DNA of 64,000 bases from Streptomyces zhaozhouensis (GTDB lineage Bacteria > Actinomycetota > Actinomycetes > Streptomycetales > Streptomycetaceae), in assembly GCF_900230195.1 (NCBI RefSeq), contig NZ_OCNE01000012.1, positions 124,001-188,000 of the forward strand. The letters run 5' to 3'. Below the pieces are notes generated by a model. That model saw only the letters and a program-made list of their open reading frames with translations, searched no databases and had not been told where the DNA came from. This document shows, one piece after another, positions 41,891 to 49,503 of this stretch (its first letter is position 1; each line of letters starts with the position of its first letter). Both the position numbers and the translations under genes were made by a program.

Positions 41891-42400
41891 TCAGCCCACC
41901 GCCCCCGTCCGTTCCCGAACGGTCTTCAGCAGACCGGGCAGGGCGGCCTCGATGATGTCCAGGCACTCGGCGAAGCCCGCGTCGTCCCCGTAGTACGGGT
42001 CCGGCACGTCCAGCGCCTCGCCGGAGGCGGCGTCCGCGCCGTCGTCGCCGAAGGCGCGCAGCAGCCGCACCTTCTCGGCGGCGGCGGCGTCGGGCGCCAG
42101 CCGGCGCAACTCGCTCTCGTGGCCCCGGTCGAGCGCTATGACCAGGTCACACTCGTCGAACCAGGAGACCTCGAACTGCCGCGCGGTGTGGTCCCCGCTG
42201 CCCGCCGGGTAACCGGCGGCGTTCATGGCGGCCACGGCGCGCGGGTCCGCCGGCTCCCCGGCGTGCCAGCCGCCGGTTCCGGCGCTGTCCACCACGATGC
42301 CGGTGTCCAGCCCCTCGTCGACGAGCCGGGCGCGGAGCAGCGCCTCGGCTATCGGGGAGCGGCAGATGTTCCCCGAGCAGACAAAGCAGATGCGATACAT
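41891..42400 (-). CDS. Low-molecular-weight protein tyrosine phosphatase
   Basis: 169 aa. The signature loop CSGNICRS begins at Cys8 with Arg14 (CX5R), and the general acid is Asp in DVPDPYYGD. It removes phosphate from tyrosine; in Streptomyces the homologue PtpA affects secondary metabolism. The ATG at 42400 has GAGGAACG upstream. It lies 32 bases downstream of the holin-like gene. Confidence 0.92.
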   Translation of the reverse strand: MYRICFVCSGNICRSPIAEALLRARLVDEGLDTGIVVDSAGTGGWHAGEPADPRAVAAMNAAGYPAGSGDHTARQFEVSWFDECDLVIALDRGHESELRRLAPDAAAAEKVRLLRAFGDDGADAASGEALDVPDPYYGDDAGFAECLDIIEAALPGLLKTVRERTGAVG

Positions 42401-42432
42401 GTCGGTCGTTCCTCGGTCCAGTACCGCCGGTT

Positions 42433-42804
42433 TCAGTCGCGATCCAGGATCAGGTTGACCGCCCACGAAACGATGGAGATGATCAAGCCGCCCAGCACCG
42501 CCGAACCGAAGCCCTCGACCTCGAACTTGTCGCCCGAGAGCCAGTCGGTGAGCAACAGCATCAGGGCGTTGATCACCAGCGTGAACAGACCGAGGGTCAC
42601 GATCAGCAGAGGCAGGGCGAAGAACTTCACGATGGGCTTGACGATGATGTTCACCACACCGAAGATCAGCGCCACGATGAGCAGCGTCACGGCCTTGCCA
42701 CCGGTGCTCTCGCCGGGCTCACCGAGAGTGATGTCATTCACCAGCCAGACGGCGGCCGACAGGGCCACGGCGTTGGCGAGCAGCTTCACGAAGATGGTTG
42801 TCAT
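42433..42804 (-). CDS. Phage holin family/DUF360-type small membrane protein
   Basis: 123 aa with four membrane helices (VALSAAVWLVNDI, LLIVALIFGVVNIIV, LPLLIVTLGLFTLVINALM, SAVLGGLIISIVSWAVNLIL) separated by short loops. Although labelled holin-like, it is a conserved chromosomal protein (YvlD type) and no phage genes are nearby. The ATG is at 42804. It is divergent from the cupin gene across 59 bp. Confidence 0.87.
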   Translation of the reverse strand: MTTIFVKLLANAVALSAAVWLVNDITLGEPGESTGGKAVTLLIVALIFGVVNIIVKPIVKFFALPLLIVTLGLFTLVINALMLLLTDWLSGDKFEVEGFGSAVLGGLIISIVSWAVNLILDRD

Positions 42805-42863
42805 ACGGGAGATCGTTTCAGATGCCTCCCGGTGCGCAAGGGGAACGCAAGGGGAATGAGCAG

Positions 42864-43181
42864 ATGAAGGAGTTCCGGCTCGACAGGCTTGACCTGGAGC
42901 GCGCCGCGCACAACGGTGCCTACCTGCGCTTCCTGCGGGAGCCCCGGATGTCGGCCGGCCTGTACGCGCTGGCGGCCGGGGAGGCGGACAGCCAGCGGCC
43001 GCACGCCCAGGACGTGATCAACTTCGTGGTCAGCGGTCGCGCGTCCATCACGGTGGGTGAGGAGACGACCATGGTGGCGCGCGGCAGCGTCGTCTATGTG
43101 CCGGCGGGGCAGCCGGCCCGCTTCCACCACATCACCGAGGACCTGCGGGTGCTCGTGGTCTTCTCGCCCCCCGAGGGCTGA
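42864..43181 (+). CDS. Single-domain cupin protein
   Basis: 105 aa. The two cupin motifs are visible (RPHAQDVINFVVSGRASITVG and VVYVPAGQPARFHHITEDLR), with one of the usual metal histidines in each. The substrate is unknown. The ATG at 42864 has AAGGGGAATG upstream; reading from 42798 would add residues with no family match. Confidence 0.86.
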   Translation: MKEFRLDRLDLERAAHNGAYLRFLREPRMSAGLYALAAGEADSQRPHAQDVINFVVSGRASITVGEETTMVARGSVVYVPAGQPARFHHITEDLRVLVVFSPPEG

Positions 43182-43376
43182 CCCGGGCCGGACGGCCCCG
43201 GCCCCCGCCGCCCGGGACACGCTCTCTCAGGGTTCACCTCAGGGAACGGTCAGGGGAGGACGGGGGCCGCCGCGACTCCCGGGAGGGTGGGGTGCGCGCT
43301 TAGCATCGAGTCATCGAGTTATCACGCTGCCGGGCCCAGGTCCGGCCAACGACACGCGCGAACAGGAGCCCGGGCC

Positions 43377-43586
43377 ATGAAGGAAGCCTTTATGACACTG
43401 CCGTGGTGGGTGCGGTGGATCGCGATCCCCGCCATCGCGCTGGTGGTCTTCGGTGGCCTGCTGCTCACCGTCCTCACCTGGGTGATCGGCCTGGTCTTCC
43501 GGATACTGCTCTTCGTCGCCGTGGTGGCCGTGCTGATCTTCGTGGTGCGGAAGTTCACCTCTTCCTCCTCCGGCGGGGGTTGGTAG
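43377..43586 (+). CDS. DUF5326 family small membrane protein
   Basis: 69 aa with two hydrophobic segments (IAIPAIALVVFGGLLLTVLT and VIGLVFRILLFVAVVAVLIF) and a polar Ser/Gly tail. It is conserved in Streptomyces next to the cupin gene and uncharacterised. ACAGGAG precedes the ATG at 43377. Its last 32 bases overlap the convergent YibE/F gene. Confidence 0.84.
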   Translation: MKEAFMTLPWWVRWIAIPAIALVVFGGLLLTVLTWVIGLVFRILLFVAVVAVLIFVVRKFTSSSSGGGW

Positions 43587-44955
43587 CCCGCCGACGCCCC
43601 GGCGGGGCGCCCCAGCGGCGGCCGGACGGCGCGGGCACCGTCGCCCCGGCCGAGGGCCCGTCCCCCCACGGACCGCTCCCGCCCGTCGACTCGACGCCCC
43701 TCTCCCCGGCCGGCCCGGCAGGCGGCCGGTCGGCGCTCGCCACGAGCGCCGCGAGCAGCGTCGTCACCGGCACCGAGGCCACCAGGCCGATCGACCCCAC
43801 CAGGGTCCGCACGATCTCCTCGGCGACCAGCTCGCTGAAGGCCACCGTCGACACCCCGCTGCGGGCGATGCTGAAGAGCAGCAGCAGGGGCAGCGCGGCG
43901 CCCGCGTAGGCCAGCACGAGGGTGTTGACCACCGAGGCGATGTGGTCCCTGCCGATGCGCATCGCCGCCGAGTAGAGCCGCCGCCAACCCGCCGTCGGCG
44001 CCGCCTGCTTCAGCTCCCACACCGCCGAGGTCTGGGTCACCGTCACGTCGTCCAGCACGCCGAGCGAACCGATCAGGATGCTCGCCAGCAGCAGCCCCTT
44101 GATCTCGATGCCCGGATAGAGGCTGTGCACCAGGCCGGTCTGGTCGTCGGTGTTCCCGGTCAGGTGCGCCAGCTCCATGAAGAGCGAGCCGAGCAGCCCG
44201 ATCAGCAGCAACGAGACCAGCGTCCCCAGCACGGCGACGGACGTCCGCGCGTTGACCCCGTGGCACAGGTACAACGTCGCCAGCATGATGACGCTGCCGC
44301 CGATGACCGCGACCAGCAGCGGGTTCGAGCCGTGCAGCACCGCCGGCAGGATGAAGAGCGTCAGCACCAGGAAGCTGACCACCAGGCCGACCAGCGCCAG
44401 CAGGCCGCGCATCCGCCCCACCGCCACCACCACGATCGCGAAGATCGCGGCCAGCAGCAGCATCGGCACCTCGCGGTCCACGTCGACGACGCTGTAGCGC
44501 AGCTCCTCCGGCGCCTCGGGCGCGTAGGCGACGACCACCTCCTGACCGTCGTGGAAGCGCTTGGTCGCGTCGGGCGGGACCACCTCGGTGAACGTGTGCC
44601 CCGCGTGCGGGCCGCTGGTCACCTCGACGGTCGCCTGCTCGCACGGCCCGGTGACGCCCTGCTGCACCTGGACGCCCAGGTCCTCGCAGGGGTGCTGGGT
44701 CAACTCGGTGACGCGGGCGTCCTCGTGCTGCTGGTCGAAGCCGACACCCGACCGTTCCTCCTGCTCGGGCGCGCCACCCGGCCAGAGCAGCACGAGACCG
44801 GCGAGCATCACCACCCCGAACGGCACCAGAACGGCGGCTATCACCCGCCGCAGCCGGTCCGAGACCGGCTCCACCGGGCCGTGCTGATGGGTGTGGCCGT
44901 GGGGATGGGCGCGCGGGTCCAGGGGGTCCGCGCCGGGTTCCTGAGGGGAGGTCAC
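43555..44955 (-). CDS. YibE/F family membrane protein
   Basis: 466 aa. After a cytoplasmic His/Pro-rich start and one membrane helix there is an extracytoplasmic domain of ~110 residues, then about seven helices with the family signatures LVGLVVSFLVLTLFILPAVL and SLGVLDDVTVTQTSAVWEL. The family is thought to be a transporter and has no proven substrate. A GTG at 44955 was chosen over an in-frame TTG at 44973. The basic C-terminal tail extends over the DUF5326 gene end. Confidence 0.85.
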   Translation of the reverse strand: MTSPQEPGADPLDPRAHPHGHTHQHGPVEPVSDRLRRVIAAVLVPFGVVMLAGLVLLWPGGAPEQEERSGVGFDQQHEDARVTELTQHPCEDLGVQVQQGVTGPCEQATVEVTSGPHAGHTFTEVVPPDATKRFHDGQEVVVAYAPEAPEELRYSVVDVDREVPMLLLAAIFAIVVVAVGRMRGLLALVGLVVSFLVLTLFILPAVLHGSNPLLVAVIGGSVIMLATLYLCHGVNARTSVAVLGTLVSLLLIGLLGSLFMELAHLTGNTDDQTGLVHSLYPGIEIKGLLLASILIGSLGVLDDVTVTQTSAVWELKQAAPTAGWRRLYSAAMRIGRDHIASVVNTLVLAYAGAALPLLLLFSIARSGVSTVAFSELVAEEIVRTLVGSIGLVASVPVTTLLAALVASADRPPAGPAGERGVESTGGSGPWGDGPSAGATVPAPSGRRWGAPPGRRRATNPRRRRKR

Positions 44956-45021
44956 GTTCCGATCATCGCTCAAACACGCCGCCGAACGGTCCCGTCCCGG
45001 CGCGGCCGTGCCGCCGCCGTG

Positions 45022-45267
45022 TCACCCGGCGCGGCCGAGGTGGAGGACCAGCACCCGCACCGCCGCGTCCTCGATCGCGCAGAGCGCGCGGTAGGGCCCC
45101 ACCCGCAGCCTGCGGTAGTCGCCGAACGGGGCGCTGCTCCCGGGGCGCGGATCGTCGGCCAGGCCGTCGATCGCTTCGAGAAGGTCCCGCGGTCCCGCCG
45201 GGTCGTCCTTGAGGAAGCGGGCGGCGGCGTTCAGCGCCGAGGGCTCGCACTCGACCTCGTGCCTCAC
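45022..45267 (-). CDS. RelE/ParE-type toxin
   Basis: 81 aa. The fold signature is EVECEPSALNAAARFLKDDP ... GDYRRLRVGPYRALCAIED ... VLVLHLGRAG, typical of RelE toxins, which cleave mRNA on the ribosome. The GTG start at 45267 overlaps the antitoxin stop by four bases (GTGA), the usual toxin-antitoxin arrangement. Confidence 0.9.
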   Translation of the reverse strand: MRHEVECEPSALNAAARFLKDDPAGPRDLLEAIDGLADDPRPGSSAPFGDYRRLRVGPYRALCAIEDAAVRVLVLHLGRAG

Positions 45268-45521
45268 GCGGCGTCGCCCGCGTCGAGCATCGCCCGCACC
45301 TCGGCCAGGGACGTGCGTCCGCTGGTGTCGCCCCGCGCCTGACGCAGCTCGTACCGCAGCACGGCGATCGAGTCCTCGTAGTCCTCCAGCGCCTGGGGCG
45401 AGACGAGCACGGCGGCGACATGCCCGTGGTCGGTCAGGGCGATGGGCTCACGCGCGTGGGCGGCCCGCCGTACGAGGTCGCCGAGTTGGGAACGGGCGGC
45501 ACTGATCGCGATCTCCGTCAT
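45264..45521 (-). CDS. Phd/YefM-type antitoxin
   Basis: 85 aa. The N-terminal DNA-binding half (TEIAISAARSQLGDLVRRAA ... PIALTDHGHVAAVLVSPQAL) matches the Phd/YefM family, and the C-terminal helix would wrap the toxin. It is the first gene of the pair and should repress its own promoter together with the toxin. It is divergent from thiC, with the riboswitch leader between. Confidence 0.9.
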   Translation of the reverse strand: MTEIAISAARSQLGDLVRRAAHAREPIALTDHGHVAAVLVSPQALEDYEDSIAVLRYELRQARGDTSGRTSLAEVRAMLDAGDAA

Positions 45522-45657
45522 CCCCGCAATTTAGCGAGAATCCGACCGTGAGAGATGCCACAAAGTGCATCTTCCGTCATGTGGTGGACCGGCGTTGCCC
45601 CGCGGGGAGGCCCCCTGGCCGGGGGCGGCCCCGGGGGCTTAGCGTGGAGGGGAACGA

Positions 45658-45750
45658 ATCGCCGCGGGAGCTTCGAGCACGAGGCTGAGAGGGCGCTGTG
45701 GCTGCGCCGACCGCCGAACCTGTTACCGGGTAATGCCGGCGTAGGGAGCA
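45658..45750 (+). promoter_or_regulatory. TPP riboswitch (THI element) controlling thiC
   Basis: All conserved parts of the thiamine pyrophosphate aptamer are present: GGCTGAGA (45682-45689), the ACCTG segment (45718-45722), GGTAATGCCGGCG (45729-45741) and TAGGGAG (45742-45748). A CTTCG-AGCA-CGAGG stem forms P3. The thiC Shine-Dalgarno (AGGGAG or AAGG) lies at or just after the aptamer's 3' end and only 7-16 bases from the start codon, so TPP binding probably blocks translation initiation directly. Confidence 0.95.
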
Positions 45751-45757
45751 AGGTCTG

Positions 45758-47410
45758 ATGACCGAACTGTCAACGGGCGCGTCCGTCGCGCCCGTCATCG
45801 GCGCGCACAAGGGATATCTCACCGGAAGCCGCCCGGACATCCGGGTGCCGGTGCGCCGGGTCCACCTCACCGACGGCGGTGCGGTGACCCTCTACGACAC
45901 CTCGGGACCCGCCACCGACCCCGGGGTGACCTGCGACGTCCGCGAGGGGCTGCCCCCGCTGCGGCGGCGGTGGATCGAGGAACGGGCCGGGGACGGCACC
46001 GGGGCCGTTACCCAACTGGCCTACGCGAGAAGGGGCGTGGTCACCCCGGAGATGGAGTTCGTGGCGCTGCGGGAGAACCGGTCCCCCGAGTTCGTCCGCG
46101 ACGAGATCGCCGCCGGCCGGGCCGTGCTGCCGGCCAGCGTCCGGCACCCGGAGACCGAGCCGATGATCATCGGCCGGAACTTCCTGGTCAAGGTCAACGC
46201 CAACATCGGCAACTCCGCCGTCACCTCGTCCGTCGACGAGGAGGTGGAGAAGATGACATGGGCCACCCGCTGGGGCGCCGACACCGTGATGGACCTCTCC
46301 ACCGGCCGGGAGATCCACACCACCCGCGAGTGGGTGCTGCGCAACTCACCGGTGCCGATCGGCACCGTTCCGCTCTACCAGGCCCTGGAGAAGGTCGGCG
46401 GCAAGGCCGAGGAACTCAGCTGGGAGGTCTACCGCGACACCGTCGTGGAACAGGCCGAGCAGGGCGTGGACTACATGACCGTGCACGCCGGTGTGCTGCT
46501 GCGCCATGTGCCGCTGACCGCGCGGCGAAAGACCGGCATCGTCTCCCGGGGCGGCTCGATCATGGCCGCCTGGTGTCTGGCGCACCACCGGGAGAGCTTT
46601 CTGTACACGCACTTCGCGGAGCTGTGCGAGATCCTCGCCGCCTACGACGTCACCTTCTCCCTCGGCGACGGGCTGCGCCCCGGCTGTGTCGCGGACGCCA
46701 ACGACGCGGCGCAGTTCGCCGAGTTGCGCACGCTCGGCGAGCTCTGCCGGGTCGCGCGCGAACACGACGTGCAGACCATGGTCGAGGGCCCGGGGCATGT
46801 CCCGATGGACCTGATCAAGGAGAACGTGGAGCTGCAACAGGAGCTCTGCCAGGAGGCGCCGTTCTACACCCTCGGCCCGTTGACCACCGACATCGCGCCC
46901 GCCTACGACCACATCACCTCGGCCATCGGCGCGGCGATGATCGCCTGGTGGGGTACCGCGATGCTCTGCTACGTGACGCCCAAGGAGCATCTGGGGCTGC
47001 CCGACCGGGACGACGTGAAGGCCGGGGTGATCGCGTACAAGATCGCGGCGCACGCGGCGGACGTGGCCAAGGGGCACCCGGGCGCGCGGGACTGGGACGA
47101 CGCGCTGTCGGAGGCGCGCTTCGAGTTCCGCTGGGAGGACCAGTTCAACCTCTCCCTCGACCCGGAGACGGCCCGCGCCTACCACGACGAGACGCTGCCG
47201 GCGGAGCCGGCCAAGACCGCTCAGTTCTGCTCGATGTGCGGACCGAAGTTCTGCTCGATGAGCATCAGCAAAACCGTCATGGACAAGTACGGCCCGGGAG
47301 GGCAGGAGGAGCTGACCGAGGAGGAGATCCAGCAGGCCATGCTCGTCAAGTCCCGGGAGTTCGCGGAGGCGCAGGGCCGCAGGGACCTGCCGTTGACCGA
47401 GGGGGAGTAG
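45758..47410 (+). CDS. thiC: Phosphomethylpyrimidine synthase ThiC
   Basis: 550 aa. It converts aminoimidazole ribotide to the pyrimidine of thiamine by radical SAM chemistry. The family core is clear (RNFLVKVNANIGNSAV, DYMTVHAGVLLRHVPL, VEGPGHVPMDLIKENV), and the [4Fe-4S] cluster motif CSMCGPKFC sits near the C-terminus. It is controlled by the TPP riboswitch upstream and ends at a strong hairpin. Confidence 0.97.
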   Translation: MTELSTGASVAPVIGAHKGYLTGSRPDIRVPVRRVHLTDGGAVTLYDTSGPATDPGVTCDVREGLPPLRRRWIEERAGDGTGAVTQLAYARRGVVTPEMEFVALRENRSPEFVRDEIAAGRAVLPASVRHPETEPMIIGRNFLVKVNANIGNSAVTSSVDEEVEKMTWATRWGADTVMDLSTGREIHTTREWVLRNSPVPIGTVPLYQALEKVGGKAEELSWEVYRDTVVEQAEQGVDYMTVHAGVLLRHVPLTARRKTGIVSRGGSIMAAWCLAHHRESFLYTHFAELCEILAAYDVTFSLGDGLRPGCVADANDAAQFAELRTLGELCRVAREHDVQTMVEGPGHVPMDLIKENVELQQELCQEAPFYTLGPLTTDIAPAYDHITSAIGAAMIAWWGTAMLCYVTPKEHLGLPDRDDVKAGVIAYKIAAHAADVAKGHPGARDWDDALSEARFEFRWEDQFNLSLDPETARAYHDETLPAEPAKTAQFCSMCGPKFCSMSISKTVMDKYGPGGQEELTEEEIQQAMLVKSREFAEAQGRRDLPLTEGE

Positions 47411-47418
47411 CCGGGGAC

Positions 47419-47448
47419 GGGGGAGCCGTCCGCACGGACGGCTCCCCC
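47419..47448. terminator. Bidirectional terminator between thiC and the lipoprotein hydrolase gene
   Basis: A perfect 14-bp stem (GGGGGAGCCGTCCG and its complement) with a 2-base loop begins 9 bases past the thiC stop. The convergent hydrolase gene ends 48 bases further on. Confidence 0.88.
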
Positions 47449-47495
47449 CGACTCGTGTAGTCGAGCACCGTTCCGCACCGGCCGGCGCGGCGCGG

Positions 47496-49082
47496 TCATT
47501 CGAGGACGCAACGGGCGTCCGCGGGCGGGGAGGTGAGGTCTATGAGGTAGTCGGCAACGGTGTCGTCGACGCACGCGTTGCCGGCCAGCAGGGCGGCGCC
47601 GTGCTGCTCGCCCTCGACGGTGAGCAGGCTGCCTTCCAGCGCCTCGGCCAGGCGGCTGCCCTCCTCGTACGGGGTCACGGGGTCGCCGGTGACGGCGACG
47701 GTCAACGTGTCGGGCAGGCCCTCGATGTCCGTGGCGTAGGGGTAGCCCAGGGTCGGCTCCACCGGCCACGCCTCACACATGTTCCGGGTGTCGTCCAGCG
47801 GCCGGCCGGGGTCGAAGAACGGGGCGTCCCCGATCATCGTGTGCCTGAGCCGCGACTCCTGCTCCGGGGTGAGCCGATCCTCGTCCAGGCAGTTGATGAC
47901 CTCGGTGGCTTCGAGGGCGTCGCTGTAGGTGCCGTCGGCATACCGCTGGTAGTAGGCGTCGTGCAGTCCGATCAGGGCGTCCCCGCGCCCGTCCCGCACC
48001 TCGCGGATGCCCTCGACGACCGCGGGCCAGCTCGCCTCCGAGTACAGCCCGGCGACGACCCCGTCGATCGCGTCGGAGAAGCTGAGGACTCGTCCGTCCC
48101 CGGCCGGGACCGGCTCGTCGATCAGGGGCCGGACGATCTCCTGGAATCGTTCGGTCACCGCCTCGGGGTCGGAACCGAGCGGGCAGTCCGGCAACTCCGT
48201 ACACGCTGCGCCCATCAGCTCGAACGAGCGCCGCAGGCCGAGGTACTGCTGCTCACGCCGCTCCATGGTGCCCGCGTAGGGGTCCATCGGCGCGTCGAGA
48301 ACGAGCGCGCGGACGTTCTCGGGGAACATCTCGGCGTAGACCGCGCCCAGCCGCGTGCCGTAACTCGTGCCGAGGTAGCTCAGCTTGTCGTCGCCCAGCA
48401 CCGCCCGCAGCACGTCCATGTCACGCGCGGCGTCCCGGGTGCCCACGTGGGAGAGGAACTCCTCACTCCCGGTGCGCTCGGCGCACTGCCGCACCCACTG
48501 CCGCGTCTCCTCCTCCGTCCAGCTGCCGACGATCAGCTTCTCCGACATCTCGTCGTTCTCGCGTTCGGCGTCGGTGTAGCAGTCCAGCGCGGGGGTGGAC
48601 GCGCCGACGCCGCGCGGGTCGATGCCGATCAGGTCGAACCGCTCCAGGACCGGGCTGTCGGGCGCCATCGCGGCGATCAGCGGGGCGAAGCTCATGCCCG
48701 CGAACCCCGGGCCGCCCGGGTTGGTCATCAACGACCCGATCGGCTCCCCGTCCTTCGCCGGCACCCGCAGCAGCGCGATCGACACCGTCTCGCCACCCGG
48801 GTCCTCATAGTCCATCGGCGCCTCCATGCGGGCGCACTCGAACCGCTCGTCGGCGAACAGCTCCGCATCGGTCTCGTTGCTCGCGTAGGGCTCGCACGGC
48901 TCGAAGGCCAGCTCCTGCTCGTAGAAACGCCGCAGCTCCTCCGAGGACTCCCGCGAGGACTCCTGCGACGACTCCTCCTGGGACTCGTCCGCGTTCGATG
49001 ACGTGCAGGCACCGAGCATTCCCACCATCAGCAGCGGCACACCGAGCGCTGCCGTCCGACGGACGCGGGCAAGGGTACGCAT
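47496..49082 (-). CDS. Secreted lipoprotein alpha/beta-hydrolase (tripeptidyl aminopeptidase-like)
   Basis: 528 aa. The signal peptide ends in a lipobox LGAC (Cys26), followed by a Ser/Glu-rich linker. The catalytic serine is Ser240 in GTSYGT, the oxyanion region is TNPGGPGFAG, Asp is in VTGDPVTPYE and His in GEQHGA. A TAP-like C-terminal domain completes the match to SlpD/SlpE/Tap mycelium-bound peptidases of Streptomyces. It probably cleaves N-terminal peptides at the cell surface. The ATG at 49082 has AAGGAG upstream. Confidence 0.9.
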   Translation of the reverse strand: MRTLARVRRTAALGVPLLMVGMLGACTSSNADESQEESSQESSRESSEELRRFYEQELAFEPCEPYASNETDAELFADERFECARMEAPMDYEDPGGETVSIALLRVPAKDGEPIGSLMTNPGGPGFAGMSFAPLIAAMAPDSPVLERFDLIGIDPRGVGASTPALDCYTDAERENDEMSEKLIVGSWTEEETRQWVRQCAERTGSEEFLSHVGTRDAARDMDVLRAVLGDDKLSYLGTSYGTRLGAVYAEMFPENVRALVLDAPMDPYAGTMERREQQYLGLRRSFELMGAACTELPDCPLGSDPEAVTERFQEIVRPLIDEPVPAGDGRVLSFSDAIDGVVAGLYSEASWPAVVEGIREVRDGRGDALIGLHDAYYQRYADGTYSDALEATEVINCLDEDRLTPEQESRLRHTMIGDAPFFDPGRPLDDTRNMCEAWPVEPTLGYPYATDIEGLPDTLTVAVTGDPVTPYEEGSRLAEALEGSLLTVEGEQHGAALLAGNACVDDTVADYLIDLTSPPADARCVLE

Positions 49083-49503
49083 ACTTCTCCTTAAACGGCG
49101 AGTGCGGGCGAACGGCCCCCGCTCGCCGAGGGGTTACGTAAAAATCCATGATCCGCAGGCCCCGGGACCGTGACGAGTGACGTCCGTCATCAGTGCGAGT
49201 GACGGATGTAATGGGGAAGCGATGGGACAACGCGCCGCCGGGGCGAACGTCCGGAGCGTGTGCGAGAGGTGCCGTGCCGGTGGGGTGCTCGGCTGCCGCC
49301 GCCACCGCGAACGGGCCCGGGCGAGGGGCGGTTGCCGGCACGGCCCCGTCGGCCCGCCCTGGCTGTCTGGCGGGTCGACGGCCGCGGCACGGCGGCCGCG
49401 GCTTGACGCGATCATGGACATTGCCTTGCCCCGGGAGGGGCAGTAAGTGCGGGGGCGCCGCGCCCCGTCCCTCCCGTCGAGCCGAAGGGAATGCCACCCC
49501 GCC
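49083..49503. other. 421-bp intergenic region between divergent genes
   Basis: The stretch contains the promoters of the lipoprotein hydrolase (minus) and the RCK-type gene (plus). The clearest structure is the inverted repeat TCCGTCA/TGACGGA with a 10-base spacer (49183-49206). The open frames here have no ribosome binding site or family signature, and I see no gene. Confidence 0.5.

Noticed and set aside
42433..42804. Holin-like protein as sign of a prophage
   Set aside because: It is a conserved chromosomal four-helix protein beside a phosphatase gene; there is no integrase, lysin or structural phage gene.
49177..49446. 89-codon open frame in the gap upstream of the RCK-type gene
   Set aside because: Its product is Arg/Gly/Cys-rich without family signature, and it lies where the divergent promoters should be.
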